A stretch of 64,000 nucleotides of DNA from assembly GCA_009782515.1 (NCBI GenBank), contig WRIY01000001.1:1-64000 (forward strand), in the 5' to 3' direction. This document shows positions 43,697 through 53,371 of the stretch, piece after piece. Within the stretch, counting starts at the first letter, position 1; the number at the start of each line of letters is the position of its first letter. Position numbers and translations under genes: made by a program. Under the pieces are notes generated by a model. That model was given only the letters and a program-made list of their open reading frames with translations. It was not told the origin of the DNA and searched no databases. The DNA comes from Eubacteriaceae bacterium. GTDB lineage: Bacteria > Bacillota > Clostridia > Eubacteriales > Anaerofustaceae.

Positions 43697-44465
43697 AACA
43701 AAAGGCGCTGGAATGCGCTTTGGAGGGGTAGTTGCAGTTGACAGCCTCGATATGCTGCTTCAATCTGGCGAAACTGTAGCCCTAATCGGCCCAAACGGGG
43801 CTGGCAAGACTACAGCCTTTAACATGATAACCGGCGTTTACAAGCCAACAAAAGGCGATATTATATTCACAAGGGACGATAGCTCCCAAAGCATTGCCGG
43901 AAAAAGGCCTGACACAATAACTGCTCTTGGCATAGCCAGAACATTTCAAAACATACGCCTGTTTTCTGAAATGAGCGTTATTGACAATGTTTTGATAGGC
44001 ATGCACATGCATGTTAAAAGCAGCATCTTTGGAGCTATATTGGGCATGCCCAAATACCGTTCAGAAGAAAAGGCTATGAGGGAGAAAGCCATGGAGCTTC
44101 TCGAAAAGGTTGGCCTTGCAAGCCAAGCCGGTGCACAAGCCTCATCACTGCCTTACGGAGAGCAAAGAAGGCTTGAGATAGCAAGGGCGCTTGCTACTGC
44201 GCCATCTGCTTTGCTGCTTGATGAGCCCGCTGCCGGCATGAACCCGAAAGAGACTCTTGATCTCACTGACTTCATAAAGATGATAGCCATAGAATTCAGC
44301 CTTGCCGTGCTGCTAATCGAGCACCATATGCAGATAGTTATGGACATTTCAGATCGCATATATGTCCTGGACTTTGGCAAGATGATAGCTAGCGGCACGC
44401 CTAAAGAAATCCAGTCTGACGAACGAGTAATAAAAGCATACCTTGGCGAGGGCGCTGATGATTAA
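43683..44465 (+). CDS. livG: Branched-chain amino acid ABC transporter ATPase LivG
   Basis: A 260-residue ABC ATPase. Walker A GPNGAGKTT near residues 36-44, LivG-type signature SLPYGEQRRLEIARAL, Walker B LLLDEPAAGMNP, switch His in IEHHM. It overlaps livM at its start and livF at its end (8 bases), indicating tight co-translation. It powers LivHM together with LivF. Confidence 0.93.
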   Translation: MIALETKGAGMRFGGVVAVDSLDMLLQSGETVALIGPNGAGKTTAFNMITGVYKPTKGDIIFTRDDSSQSIAGKRPDTITALGIARTFQNIRLFSEMSVIDNVLIGMHMHVKSSIFGAILGMPKYRSEEKAMREKAMELLEKVGLASQAGAQASSLPYGEQRRLEIARALATAPSALLLDEPAAGMNPKETLDLTDFIKMIAIEFSLAVLLIEHHMQIVMDISDRIYVLDFGKMIASGTPKEIQSDERVIKAYLGEGADD

Positions 44466-45156
44466 AGTTGAGAACTTGCGAGTAAATTACGGGAGCATTG
44501 AGGCAGTCAGGGGAATATCATTTGATGTGCCCGACGGGGGAATATCAACTCTTATAGGCGCCAACGGCGCAGGCAAATCTACAACCCTAAAGGCGATTTG
44601 CGGCCTTATTAAGCCCGCTTCAGGCGAAATACTGTTTAACGGGGAGAGCATTGGCGGCAAGGACACCGTTGCCATAGTTTCAAAAGGCATATCGCTGGTC
44701 CCTGAAGGCAGAAAGATATTTGCGGATCTCACAGTCCTGGAGAACCTTAAAATAGGCGCATACCTGCGAAAAGACAGCCTCAAAGATGATATTGATTGGG
44801 TTTACAGCCTTTTCCCAAGGCTTGAAGAGCGCCATTGGCAGCTGGGCGGAACGCTTTCAGGCGGCGAGCAGCAAATGCTTGCAGTTGGAAGGGCGCTTAT
44901 GAGCAGGCCAAAGCTTCTGATGATGGATGAGCCGTCTCTTGGCCTCGCGCCGCTTATTGTTTCAGACATCTTTTCAATTATCAAGGAAATAAACAGCAAA
45001 GGCGTTACGATTCTGCTTGTTGAGCAAAACGCCAATATGGCTCTTAAAACAGCTGATGTTGGCTATGTAATGGAGACGGGCGAGATAACTTTGTCAGGCT
45101 CGGGCCAAAGCCTTCTGGAAAACGATGCTGTTAGGGCAGCATACCTTGGAACATAG
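44458..45156 (+). CDS. livF: Branched-chain amino acid ABC transporter ATPase LivF
   Basis: A 232-residue ABC ATPase. I start at the ATG at 44458 (MIKVENL), which overlaps the livG stop; a start at 44443 would add five residues. Walker A GANGAGKST, LSGGEQQMLAVGRALMSRP, Walker B LLMMDEPSLGLAP and VEQNANMAL are LivF hallmarks. Last gene of the operon. Confidence 0.93.
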   Translation: MIKVENLRVNYGSIEAVRGISFDVPDGGISTLIGANGAGKSTTLKAICGLIKPASGEILFNGESIGGKDTVAIVSKGISLVPEGRKIFADLTVLENLKIGAYLRKDSLKDDIDWVYSLFPRLEERHWQLGGTLSGGEQQMLAVGRALMSRPKLLMMDEPSLGLAPLIVSDIFSIIKEINSKGVTILLVEQNANMALKTADVGYVMETGEITLSGSGQSLLENDAVRAAYLGT

Positions 45157-45197
45157 CAAAAGCTGCAGATTGGCAGGCCTGTTGGCATAGCAATATT

Positions 45198-45227
45198 AAA
45201 AAAGGCTGCGTCTATAGCTAGGCAGCC
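45198..45227 (-). terminator. Terminator of the first ATP-grasp gene
   Basis: On the minus strand GGCTGC and GCAGCC pair around a 12-base loop, followed by six T (plus strand A at 45198-45203), about 20 bases after the stop at 45246. It may also slow read-through from livF. Confidence 0.8.
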
Positions 45228-45245
45228 TGCACTGTCACGTGGATT

Positions 45246-46319
45246 TTACAGCTTCAGGCGCGCAACCCCTTTGCTGCTTTCATTATCGCCGGCATACATT
45301 GCCGCAGCAGCGCTTGCCTGCTTTTCAATTTCCCAAAACAAAGGCATGATGCCTTGCTTATGCTGCGTGTGGCCGGGCAGCTGGTATAAGGCGTGGCCAG
45401 GGTATTCATTGCCTTCAATAAGGCAGGGCCCGTCCGGCGTAAATGCTATATCCCATCCCACATATCCCATTTCAGGGACTGTAAGGCTTGCCCTTTTAAC
45501 CATAAAGACTGCTTCACGCCAATCAGGTATCTTAACGCCTTTGATTGCTGCTCCGCTTAGAGGGTGGGTGCGGTATGCAGTTTTGCTGATATCAATGGCA
45601 CAATCCGTAACTATGCCGCTATTTGCATCAACTGGCGCCACCATCCCCCCTGTGAAAAAATTGTCTATATGGCTCCCGTTTCCGATTCTCAGCATTGCAG
45701 AAACAAGATAAGGCTGCCCGTCGATTGTAAGCGTTACTGCCCTTACTGTATTTATCGACCCTTTATAGAGCCGCTCAAGCGCTTCGTGCTGCAAAGCCTG
45801 CTCTTCCCAGATCCGATCTGGCCCAAGGCCCATAAGGTAGCCATAGCAGCTTTCATTCGAGCTGAAATCAAGCGCGCTAACTCTCTCAATGCCAGCGCCG
45901 CACGCTCCAAGAACCGGCTTTGAGAATACCACGCCATGCTTTGATATGAACTCAAGAGCTTCTTCTTTTGGCGCTGCAGACGGATCCAGCCATTCGCGCT
46001 TTAAGTACGCTTCAAAGACGGTATTGAATGCTGCTTTGTTTTCAAAGATATGAAAGCGCTCTGCTTTGTTGTATTTTTTCACAAGGGCATCATTTCTCCC
46101 TCTGGTCAGGAAAGTAGCCCTTTCGCTTTCGCTAAGGCTGTACATCTCATAGCGGCCATAGTCTACATAGCCCGCTCCATGGCTGACGGCGCAGCGCTGC
46201 ATGTCAAGCAGAATAGATGCCCTCCCCTTGCCTGTCTTTTGGTGAATATCCTCAATTTGTTCAAACAGTGCCTTTTTGTCCATCTTCACTGCGCATCGCA
46301 GCAAGTAACTAATATTCAT
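45246..46319 (-). CDS. Sugar-transfer-associated ATP-grasp protein, copy 1
   Basis: A 357-residue ATP-grasp enzyme of the ATPgrasp_ST family. The N-terminal helical part (KTGKGRASILLDMQRCAVSHG, then ERATFLTRGRN) precedes the ATP-grasp core with VVFSKPVLGACGAGIERV, IWEEQALQH, NTVRAVTLTIDG and the metal-binding end CLIEGNEYPGH. Such proteins ligate carboxyl and amino or thiol groups and often accompany surface polysaccharide genes. It has its own terminator and a GGTGA before the ATG at 46319. A paralogue follows upstream (46715-47764). Substrate unknown. Confidence 0.85.
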   Translation of the reverse strand: MNISYLLRCAVKMDKKALFEQIEDIHQKTGKGRASILLDMQRCAVSHGAGYVDYGRYEMYSLSESERATFLTRGRNDALVKKYNKAERFHIFENKAAFNTVFEAYLKREWLDPSAAPKEEALEFISKHGVVFSKPVLGACGAGIERVSALDFSSNESCYGYLMGLGPDRIWEEQALQHEALERLYKGSINTVRAVTLTIDGQPYLVSAMLRIGNGSHIDNFFTGGMVAPVDANSGIVTDCAIDISKTAYRTHPLSGAAIKGVKIPDWREAVFMVKRASLTVPEMGYVGWDIAFTPDGPCLIEGNEYPGHALYQLPGHTQHKQGIMPLFWEIEKQASAAAAMYAGDNESSKGVARLKL

Positions 46320-46714
46320 CGTTGTCACCAATAAATGTCTTTTTTTACCTTAGGTTACCATACTTTGCTTAGGATTTCGACATATGATTACATTAATTTC
46401 CATGGGTGTTTTACAAGATTTATTCTTAATGCCCAATATGCAAATGTATTGATATATCTTAAATTTTTCTTTAGTTTTATGCGAAATTTTCAGTAACAAT
46501 GAAGCCTTAGGCAGGCTATAGCAAAGCAAAGCTGCGTTTGTATAGCATTACAGAGCGCAAGGGAACTTAATTATTCATGGCATTTATTCAACATGAGTTG
46601 AAGCCATGGCTTTGCTGCAAAGCTTTACATGCGCTCTGGCATTAAAAAAGAAGCTACGCGCTTAAGCTTCTTCTAATAATTCTTATTCTTTACAAAAGCT
46701 CATGCATAGATGAG
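46320..46714. other. Intergenic region between the ATP-grasp paralogues
   Basis: About 395 bases. It holds the terminator of copy 2 and the promoter region of copy 1 and repeats the 15-mer AAGCCTTAGGCAGGC seen near 1070. Confidence 0.45.
46644..46670 (-). terminator. Terminator of the second ATP-grasp gene
   Basis: On the minus strand GAAGCT and AGCTTC pair around a short loop and are followed by six T. Confidence 0.75.
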
Positions 46715-47764
46715 CTAAACGGCTGCAACCTTTAAATTCTCTTTAGCCGCTTCCTTTGCTTTCCTCTCAGCCTCAGCGAAAACAGGCATTATGCCTATCT
46801 TTGAAGGGGTATGTTCAGGAAGCTGGTATATGTCATGGCCGGGAAACTCGTTGCCTTCGATAAGTATTGGCCCGTCTGGCGTAAATGCAATGTCCCAGCC
46901 TATATAGCCCATCTCAGGCACTACCTTGCATGCCCTCAAAACCAAAGCTTTTGCTTCTTCCCAGTCAGGCAGGGCAAACCCTTTGATCTGCGTGCCTGTG
47001 ACAGGATGCTTTTCAAAGCGTGTTTTTTGTTTGTCAAGCGCGAAGTCGGAGACGATGCCGCTGCCAACATCAACCGGCGCTGCCATGCCGCCCGAGTTAA
47101 AGTTGTCTACATGCTTGCCGTTTCCTATGCGCAGCATTGCTGTAATAAGCTGCGGAGCGCCGTTTATGAGAAGCGTAACTGCCCTAACAGTATTTATTGC
47201 GCCGGGGTACATCTTGTCCATATCAGGGTGCTGCAAGGCCTGCTCTTCCCAGATGCGCGGCCCTTCAAGGCTTAAAAGGTAGCTATAGCATTCTTCGGCT
47301 GAGCCAAACTCAGATGCCAGAACCTTTTCAATGCCTTTTCCACATGCTCCGCATGTTGGCTTTGAAAAGATTACGCTATGCCTATTTATAAAATCTATAG
47401 CGGCTTCTTTGCCAGATGCCTGCGCATCAATCCACTCCCTGTTTAAAAAGCTTTCGAATCTGGCATTAAAGTCGGACTTGTTCTCAAAAATATGAAACGA
47501 GCCCGCATTATTGTACTTCTTGACAATAGCATTGTTGCGGCCTCTGGTGAGATAGGTTGCCCGCTCATGCTCATTCAGGTTGTACATTTCGAATAAATCG
47601 TAGTCAATGTAGCCTGCGCCATGGCGCACTGCGCAGCGCTGCATGTCTATAATTGTCCCTATTCGCCCCTTGCCCGTCTTTTTGTGTATCTCCTCAACTT
47701 TTGAGAAAAATGCACGCTTATCCATATGCCATATTCTCTTCATAAGAAAACTGATGCTTATCAT
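46715..47764 (-). CDS. Sugar-transfer-associated ATP-grasp protein, copy 2
   Basis: A 349-residue paralogue of copy 1, alike along the whole chain (KTGKGRIGTIIDMQRCAVRHG, ERATYLTRGRN, VIFSKPTCGACGKGIEKV, IWEEQALQHPD, ILIEGNEFPGHDIYQLPEHT). Both copies also share a short N-terminal segment before M-D-K. AAAGGA precedes the ATG. Each copy has its own terminator, so they are transcribed separately despite being tandem. The pair probably arose by local duplication, and different substrates are possible. Confidence 0.85.
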   Translation of the reverse strand: MISISFLMKRIWHMDKRAFFSKVEEIHKKTGKGRIGTIIDMQRCAVRHGAGYIDYDLFEMYNLNEHERATYLTRGRNNAIVKKYNNAGSFHIFENKSDFNARFESFLNREWIDAQASGKEAAIDFINRHSVIFSKPTCGACGKGIEKVLASEFGSAEECYSYLLSLEGPRIWEEQALQHPDMDKMYPGAINTVRAVTLLINGAPQLITAMLRIGNGKHVDNFNSGGMAAPVDVGSGIVSDFALDKQKTRFEKHPVTGTQIKGFALPDWEEAKALVLRACKVVPEMGYIGWDIAFTPDGPILIEGNEFPGHDIYQLPEHTPSKIGIMPVFAEAERKAKEAAKENLKVAAV

Positions 47765-48052
47765 AATCTAAATTCCTTTGCTGCGGTGGTTAATATTTTA
47801 TGAACTGTAAATTTCGTTACTATTACTATAATACGCTACAAATTGATAAATATCGACATTTTTAGTAAACATTTTGCTAAATCATAAATTGTTTAGACAA
47901 TTTATACAAAATATATACTATATAATATAAATATGGGAATCATACTATAACAAATCTCTTGATATGCCTAAATAGATGATATTACCTCGGCAAGCGATTG
48001 TCAAATGCAAGAAAATATCATATTATGCAATTTAAGTTTATTACAGAGATTG
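47765..48052. other. AT-rich intergenic region
   Basis: About 290 bases, strongly AT-rich, between the ATP-grasp copy 2 start and the mntP stop. No structure recognised beyond likely promoter elements. Confidence 0.4.
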
Positions 48053-48613
48053 CTACCCAAGCAGATCGCTTAATAAGATTTTTAGGCCAATGCCTATGAG
48101 AATGAGGCCGCCAATTATCTGGGCCTTATGCTTGGCTTTGCTCCCTATGCTGTTGCCAACCTTAACTCCAAGCATAGAAATAAGCAAAGTGCATACCCCG
48201 ATAAATGACGATGCCCAGAATATATTGACTCTGAGAAATGCAAACGAAATGCCAACAGCCAGGGCGTCAATGCTCGTGGCTATTGCCAGGGGGACCATGA
48301 CAGCAGGGGAAAGCTGCTTTCTGTGCATCCGGCCGCTGTCGCTTTCCTTGCTGCCAAACACCATGTTTAAGCCTATAAGCGCAAGCATGCCAAATGCAGC
48401 CCAATGGTCATAATCGTTTATAATGCTTGAGAGCGCCAGTCCTGCAAAGTAGCCGGCAATAGGCATGCCAGCCTGAAAGCCGCCGAAGTACAGCCCTACT
48501 GCCAACGCCTTGAAAATGCTGTTGTCAAGCATAGTGAGGCCAATAGTTACAGAAACAGCAAATGCGTCCATGGACAAGCCAACCGCCAAAATGAATAGTT
48601 CAACAAGGCCCAT
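48053..48613 (-). CDS. mntP: Manganese efflux pump MntP
   Basis: A 186-residue protein with six membrane segments. MGLVELFILAVGLSMDAFAVSV and the later IATSIDALAVGISFAFL are the two MntP repeats with the conserved aspartates. It exports Mn(II). GGAGG precedes the ATG at 48613; a TTG four codons earlier is not needed. I looked upstream for a yybP-ykoY manganese riboswitch and saw none. It is divergent from alr. Confidence 0.9.
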   Translation of the reverse strand: MGLVELFILAVGLSMDAFAVSVTIGLTMLDNSIFKALAVGLYFGGFQAGMPIAGYFAGLALSSIINDYDHWAAFGMLALIGLNMVFGSKESDSGRMHRKQLSPAVMVPLAIATSIDALAVGISFAFLRVNIFWASSFIGVCTLLISMLGVKVGNSIGSKAKHKAQIIGGLILIGIGLKILLSDLLG

Positions 48614-48940
48614 CGTTTCCTCCAAGCAATAATGTATAGTATACCAAAGCCGGCTTGAAACAACAGCTAGGAAGCGGCGAATTTAATATTTTTTGGCCAG
48701 GTGTCCAGATAATTGGGCCATTACGGATGCCTGGGTTGATATATTTTTATGGCAATATTTTCCCATGTTATAAAGCTAATTGCATTCCCGAATGCTTATG
48801 CCCCAAATCGCTCATAAGCTATAATAGTTATTATTGGCGAAGCTAAACATGCGTGGCGTTGGCGCGTAGCGCTTGCCCAAGAATGCAGTGCAGCTGGCCA
48901 AATTCTTTTTATAATGAAAAAAACGATATAAGGCGGCATA
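48614..48940. promoter_or_regulatory. Divergent promoter region between mntP and alr
   Basis: About 325 bases. A TATAAT about 30 bases before alr is the likely -10 for that gene; its -35 is weak. Confidence 0.4.
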
Positions 48941-50050
48941 ATGCTGAATCTTAGCAATACACACCGAATCTGGGCTGAAATCGACATAACAAGCCTCAAG
49001 CACAACTATAGGCAAGCAGCTAGGCTGTCTGGCAACAAGAAAGTATACGCGGTAATAAAGGCCAATGCTTACGGCCATGGCGCGGCCCAGTGCGCCGAAG
49101 CCCTCATTAGCGAAGGCTGCCGCAGCTTTGCAGTTGCATCATGCGAAGAAGCCATAAAGCTTGCAGAAAGCGGCATCGACGCTGAAATACTTATAATGGG
49201 AGCCATACCTGCTGAAAGGGCTGCAGAAATGGCTGAAAAAAATATTAGCATAACTATCGTTTCCCTGGGGCATGCAAAGCAAATATCTGCTGCTATGTCA
49301 GGCAAAAGCATTAATGCCCACTTTAAAGTCGACACAGGCATGGCAAGGCTAGGCTTCGGCTGCGAAGGCGCAGTTGAAGGCATAGTGGCGGCAGCCAACC
49401 TTCCCGGCATTCAGGCTAAAGGGGTGTTTTCGCATTTCGCTGCTGCTTCAATTGCAGAAGAAAGGGAATTTACCCTAAGCCAATACGAGCAGTTCGTGTA
49501 CATCTGCGCAAGCCTGAAAAGGGCTGGCCTTGAGAGCCTCACCCGCCACTGCAGCTCATCAGATGCAATCATTGGCTTGCAGACAAGCATTGACAATGCC
49601 ATTCGGCCCGGCATTATGCTGTATGGCTATTCATCATTTGATATAGCGCCGCTTAAGCCTGTTATGTCTCTTAGGGCTGTTGTAGCCCAGACGAAGATCG
49701 TTAAAAAGGGCGAGAGCGTCAGCTACAACCGCGCATGGCGCGCGCCTGAAGACTCAAAGATTGCCGTAGTTTGCGCCGGCTATGCTGATGGCCTGCTTCG
49801 ATCAGGCTCAAGCAGGATTGAAATGATAGTTGAAGGGCAAAGGGCGCAGCAAGTGGGCACTATATGCATGGATATGGCGATGATCGACATAACAGGCCTA
49901 AAGGGCGTAAAGCCCGGCTCTGTAGCGACGATTATTGGCCAGGACGGATCAGAGTGCATAAATGCTGATGAGCATGCAGAGCGCTGCTCAACAATTCCAT
50001 ATGAAGCGCTATGCTCAATCTCAGGCAGGGTTGCGCGCCATTATTATTAA
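48941..50050 (+). CDS. alr: Alanine racemase
   Basis: A 369-residue PLP enzyme, fold type III, interconverting L- and D-alanine for peptidoglycan. The PLP lysine is in YAVIKANAYGHG (about residue 39), the PLP phosphate contact region and HCSSSDAIIGL follow, and the C-terminal domain contains the catalytic tyrosine in SVSYNRAW plus TICMDMAMID. AAGGCGG precedes the ATG. Only one racemase is in the window. Confidence 0.94.
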   Translation: MLNLSNTHRIWAEIDITSLKHNYRQAARLSGNKKVYAVIKANAYGHGAAQCAEALISEGCRSFAVASCEEAIKLAESGIDAEILIMGAIPAERAAEMAEKNISITIVSLGHAKQISAAMSGKSINAHFKVDTGMARLGFGCEGAVEGIVAAANLPGIQAKGVFSHFAAASIAEEREFTLSQYEQFVYICASLKRAGLESLTRHCSSSDAIIGLQTSIDNAIRPGIMLYGYSSFDIAPLKPVMSLRAVVAQTKIVKKGESVSYNRAWRAPEDSKIAVVCAGYADGLLRSGSSRIEMIVEGQRAQQVGTICMDMAMIDITGLKGVKPGSVATIIGQDGSECINADEHAERCSTIPYEALCSISGRVARHYY

Positions 50051-50154
50051 TTAAGCCGGCTTAGCTCTCACTAATATGAACGTATGTATGGAATGTTTGT
50101 GCGGAACATGCTATAATAGCCTCATTAAATGGAGATGGGGAGGGAGCATAACGC

Positions 50155-50418
50155 ATGGATAGCGAAAAAGTATGCCAAAGCTGCGGAATGCCAATGAGCG
50201 ACGAATCGCTTTATGGAAAAGATGCAGATGGAACGCCAAATGAATTGTATTGCTCATATTGCTATACAGATGGCAGTTTTGCCCAAGACGTTGACATGGA
50301 CGGCATGATAGACATTTGCATTTCATATATGTCAAGCGAAAATTCCGAAATGGACGAATCGACAGCGCGCCAGATGATGCAGGAAGCTTTTCCAAAGCTT
50401 GAGCGCTGGAGGAGCTAG
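50155..50418 (+). CDS. Small zinc-ribbon protein
   Basis: 87 residues with CQSCGMPM and YCSYCYTDG, the four-cysteine knuckle pair of the putative zinc-ribbon family (Zn_ribbon_2), followed by a helical part. Homologues are widespread in Firmicutes; the role is unknown, perhaps nucleic-acid or protein binding. GGGAGG is a good ribosome site. A terminator follows. Confidence 0.85.
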   Translation: MDSEKVCQSCGMPMSDESLYGKDADGTPNELYCSYCYTDGSFAQDVDMDGMIDICISYMSSENSEMDESTARQMMQEAFPKLERWRS

Positions 50419-50434
50419 CGCCAAAATGGGAGAC

Positions 50435-50460
50435 AAAAAAGCGGCATAGGCCGCTTTTTT
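50435..50460 (+). terminator. Intrinsic terminator
   Basis: AAGCGGC-ATAG-GCCGCTT followed by further T; A run upstream makes it potentially bidirectional. Confidence 0.85.
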
Positions 50461-50559
50461 ATGTTATCATCTATTTAGTCTAATATTACAGTTGATACCG
50501 CAAAGAAAACATGCTTTGAAACAATAAAAATACAAGTAAACGATGAAATGGTTTAATTA

Positions 50560-51261
50560 ATGGTAAAGGTAACCCAATGCATAACCCGCCATCCCGAAAA
50601 AAGCTATGCTGAATTTACAGATTGGCTTGAAAGCACTCACATGCCCCAAATATCCAAGCTGAAGCCAGCAAAGGCCAATGCATCATCTCTCACATCCTTG
50701 CATTCAAGCACTAAAGACAGGATGATTCCCCAAAGAAAGTATGACTGCCTGATCGAGATATGCTTTGATGATGTATATAAAGCGCTTGGGCTGTTTTCAG
50801 ATTCAGCTTTCGCAGCTATATGTGAAGCCGCATATGAAGGATATATTGACGAAAGCAATTCTTTAAGCTTTGCAGCGAGCATATTCCCGCCTGTTATTGG
50901 CGTGCAGCCAAACCCGAAAGCTAAACTGATAAATTTTATGGTTAAAAACGAAAGCCTTAATTTCGAAGCTTTTGCCTTGCGCCATAAAACAGAGCATATA
51001 GAGCTATTTGCTTCACTCGAGGAAGCTAAAAAAAATGTAAAGGGCTATAGCATAACCCATCGGCTTACAGAGCTTGACGGCATATTTTCTGATGCATATG
51101 ATGGCACAGCAGAGCTTTTCTTTGGCAGTGCTGTTGAAATGTACAGCCTGTTTGCAAGCGACGGCTACAAAACGCTAATAAGGCCGGACGAGCTAGAGCT
51201 GCTGGAGTTTGGCCAGTGCGATTTCTTCGTTGCTAGAGATATGTTCGAGCATTGCTTATGA
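50560..51261 (+). CDS. EthD-like tandem dimeric alpha-beta barrel protein
   Basis: 233 residues made of two similar halves of the EthD/dimeric ferredoxin-like fold: HPEKSYAEFTDWLESTHMP and CLIEICFDDV in the first, FEAFALRHKTEHIELFASL and ELFFGSAVEMYSL in the second. Members bind small aromatic or lipid-like ligands and some act in quinone or steroid degradation. No partner gene is adjacent and no ribosome site is clear. Function unknown. Confidence 0.65.
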   Translation: MVKVTQCITRHPEKSYAEFTDWLESTHMPQISKLKPAKANASSLTSLHSSTKDRMIPQRKYDCLIEICFDDVYKALGLFSDSAFAAICEAAYEGYIDESNSLSFAASIFPPVIGVQPNPKAKLINFMVKNESLNFEAFALRHKTEHIELFASLEEAKKNVKGYSITHRLTELDGIFSDAYDGTAELFFGSAVEMYSLFASDGYKTLIRPDELELLEFGQCDFFVARDMFEHCL

Positions 51262-51673
51262 GCATGCAAAGGGCCTGATCCCGAAAAGCGTTTTCACATA
51301 ATAATTCGCCTGGCTCCTATGCCGGAAATCTTCGGTTTGGCACATATTCTTCAAAAAGTCTATAGCGCACTCGATAGCCATTTTCTTTCCAAGAAGGGAT
51401 TGCGCCGTGCATTTTCACTGGCAGATGCTTCATATTTGCTTTGTTTGTGAAAAACGCCAACCGGCTACAGTGAGGCATGCTTAGCGTGGGAAAATTTCTT
51501 GCGTTCGAAAAAAATTAGCCAAAAGGAAATGGTTGCGCTTAATCAAATTATAGCAGTAGTTTCTGGTACTGACAGCTTCTGCCTTGAGCAGCTTTGGCCA
51601 GGCAAGGTGAGTCAGAACATTATTTTAATAGATACACAGGCTGGTTCTGCTATATTAATCTTGGAGGCTTTGC
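51262..51673. other. Intergenic region, no gene recognised
   Basis: About 410 bases. A 65-codon frame at 51499-51696 overlaps the next gene start and lacks a ribosome site; I do not call it. Confidence 0.4.
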
Positions 51674-53371
51674 ATGAAAAAGATTTTGCCGATTAGCACC
51701 GACGACTTTCCAACTGTTATAAATGGGGGCTGCTATTTTGTTGACAAATCGATGTTTATAGCTGAGGTTTTGGGCAATATGAGCGAGTCAAAGCTCATAT
51801 TGCGCCCAAGGCGCTTTGGCAAGAGCCTCAACATGAGCATGCTCAAGGCTTTTTTGGAGATAGGATCTCCCAGGGAGCTCTTTAACGGGCTTGCTATCTC
51901 AGAGCAAAAGGATTTGTGTGATGCCCACCAGGCTCAGCACCCTGTTGTTTTTCTGTCGTTTAAGGATATAGGCGCCAGCGATTTTGGCCAAGCGCTAGAG
52001 ATGCTCGCAACTAAAATTGGAAGAGAGGCAAAAAGGCTTGGCATTAGCAGTTTTGCGGAACTTGATGTAGATGAGCTTGCGATTATAAGAAAGCTGTCAA
52101 ATGAAACAGCGACAGTGAACAATGTAGATGGCAGCATCTACCTAATAACTGACGCTTTGTTTCGCCATTATGGCAAGAAGGCGATAGTGCTTATAGACGA
52201 ATACGATGCTCCTATAAACCAAGCTTGCCAAATGGGCTACTATGATGAAATGGCGGGGCTATTTAGAGGGCTCCTGGGCCAAGCCCTAAAGAGCAACCCT
52301 TTCGTAGAGTTTGGTGTGCTCACAGGCATTCTGCACGTTTCAATGGCAAACGTATACTCTGGCGTAAACAACATTTCAGTCTATTCAGCCCTAGATGAGG
52401 AGTATGGCGAACATTTTGGGTTTACTGAAGAGGAAGTAGCCGCCATGCTCAGCTATTACAGCCTTGAGGAACGAATGGCTGATATGAAAGAGTATTATGA
52501 CGGCTACAGGATGGGAAGCTATAAGGTTTACAACCCATGGTCTGTCGTGAATGCGTGCTACGATATGATCCTTGAGCCAGGCGCTGAACTGGAAAGGCAT
52601 TGGGCAAACACAGCCACAAACGACTTGGTGCAAGACATGCTAAAGCGCGACGGCTTAGAAGCGCTGTCTTCTATTGAGGATCTTATATCTGGAGGCACTG
52701 TCGAAAAGATGGTGTCAATTATGGCAACATACAGGGACCTTATAGACACTCCCGGCAGTGAGGCTTTGTGGGGCATGATGTTCATGGCAGGCTACCTCAC
52801 ATGGGTTAGGAGGGTAAATAATCATTTCTATGAGCTCAGGGCGCCCAACCTTGAGATTAGGGACGCGCTGAGGAAAGATGCGCTTTCGTGGGCAAAGTCA
52901 GCAATGCCCATAGACAAGCGAAAGGCTGACGAGCTATATGAAGCTATGCTTGCAGGAAATGCTGAGGAGGCAGAGGCTGTGATTAACGATCTCCTTGAAA
53001 ATGTTTTTAGCGCCAGTGATGGCGTTGCAGCCCATGGAAGCTTCACGATAAGCCAGGAAAGGCACTGCCACCTGATTACAGCTGTTCTGCTTGCTTGCAG
53101 CAGCTGGGATGTGAAAAGCGAAGCCGAGTCTGGCGATGGGTACGCCGACATTGTCTGCACGAGCAAAAATGCCAATGCAGCAATCATTATTGAAGAGAAG
53201 CATTCTGCAAAAAGCGATGACGGCAGCCTTTCAGAGAAAGCAGAGGAGGCTATCGAGCAGATTATTGCCATGAGGCACTCCCAGGCTGCCCAGAGCTACA
53301 AAACTGTTGTTGCTGTAGGCATAGCGTATGCAAGCAGAATGTGCAAGATAGCTATAAAGCAGCTTAGATAG
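51674..53371 (+). CDS. AAA-ATPase-like protein with PD-(D/E)XK nuclease-like domain
   Basis: A 565-residue protein of the AAA-ATPase_like / DUF1703 family, common in gut and anaerobic bacteria in many copies. Seen: opening FVDKSMFIAEVL, Walker A RPRRFGKSLNMSML, Walker B IVLIDEYDAPIN, and a C-terminal nuclease-like core GDGYADIV with IIIEEKHSAK (D...E-x-K). Possibly a mobile or defence-linked protein; no function is established. GGAGG precedes the ATG by eight bases. It stands alone. Confidence 0.85.
   Translation: MKKILPISTDDFPTVINGGCYFVDKSMFIAEVLGNMSESKLILRPRRFGKSLNMSMLKAFLEIGSPRELFNGLAISEQKDLCDAHQAQHPVVFLSFKDIGASDFGQALEMLATKIGREAKRLGISSFAELDVDELAIIRKLSNETATVNNVDGSIYLITDALFRHYGKKAIVLIDEYDAPINQACQMGYYDEMAGLFRGLLGQALKSNPFVEFGVLTGILHVSMANVYSGVNNISVYSALDEEYGEHFGFTEEEVAAMLSYYSLEERMADMKEYYDGYRMGSYKVYNPWSVVNACYDMILEPGAELERHWANTATNDLVQDMLKRDGLEALSSIEDLISGGTVEKMVSIMATYRDLIDTPGSEALWGMMFMAGYLTWVRRVNNHFYELRAPNLEIRDALRKDALSWAKSAMPIDKRKADELYEAMLAGNAEEAEAVINDLLENVFSASDGVAAHGSFTISQERHCHLITAVLLACSSWDVKSEAESGDGYADIVCTSKNANAAIIIEEKHSAKSDDGSLSEKAEEAIEQIIAMRHSQAAQSYKTVVAVGIAYASRMCKIAIKQLR

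Noticed and set aside
48614-48940. Possible yybP-ykoY manganese riboswitch before mntP
   Set aside because: The conserved core was not found on the minus strand in this interval.
51499-51696. 65-codon frame overlapping the AAA-ATPase start
   Set aside because: TTG start without a ribosome site and overlap with a strongly supported gene start.
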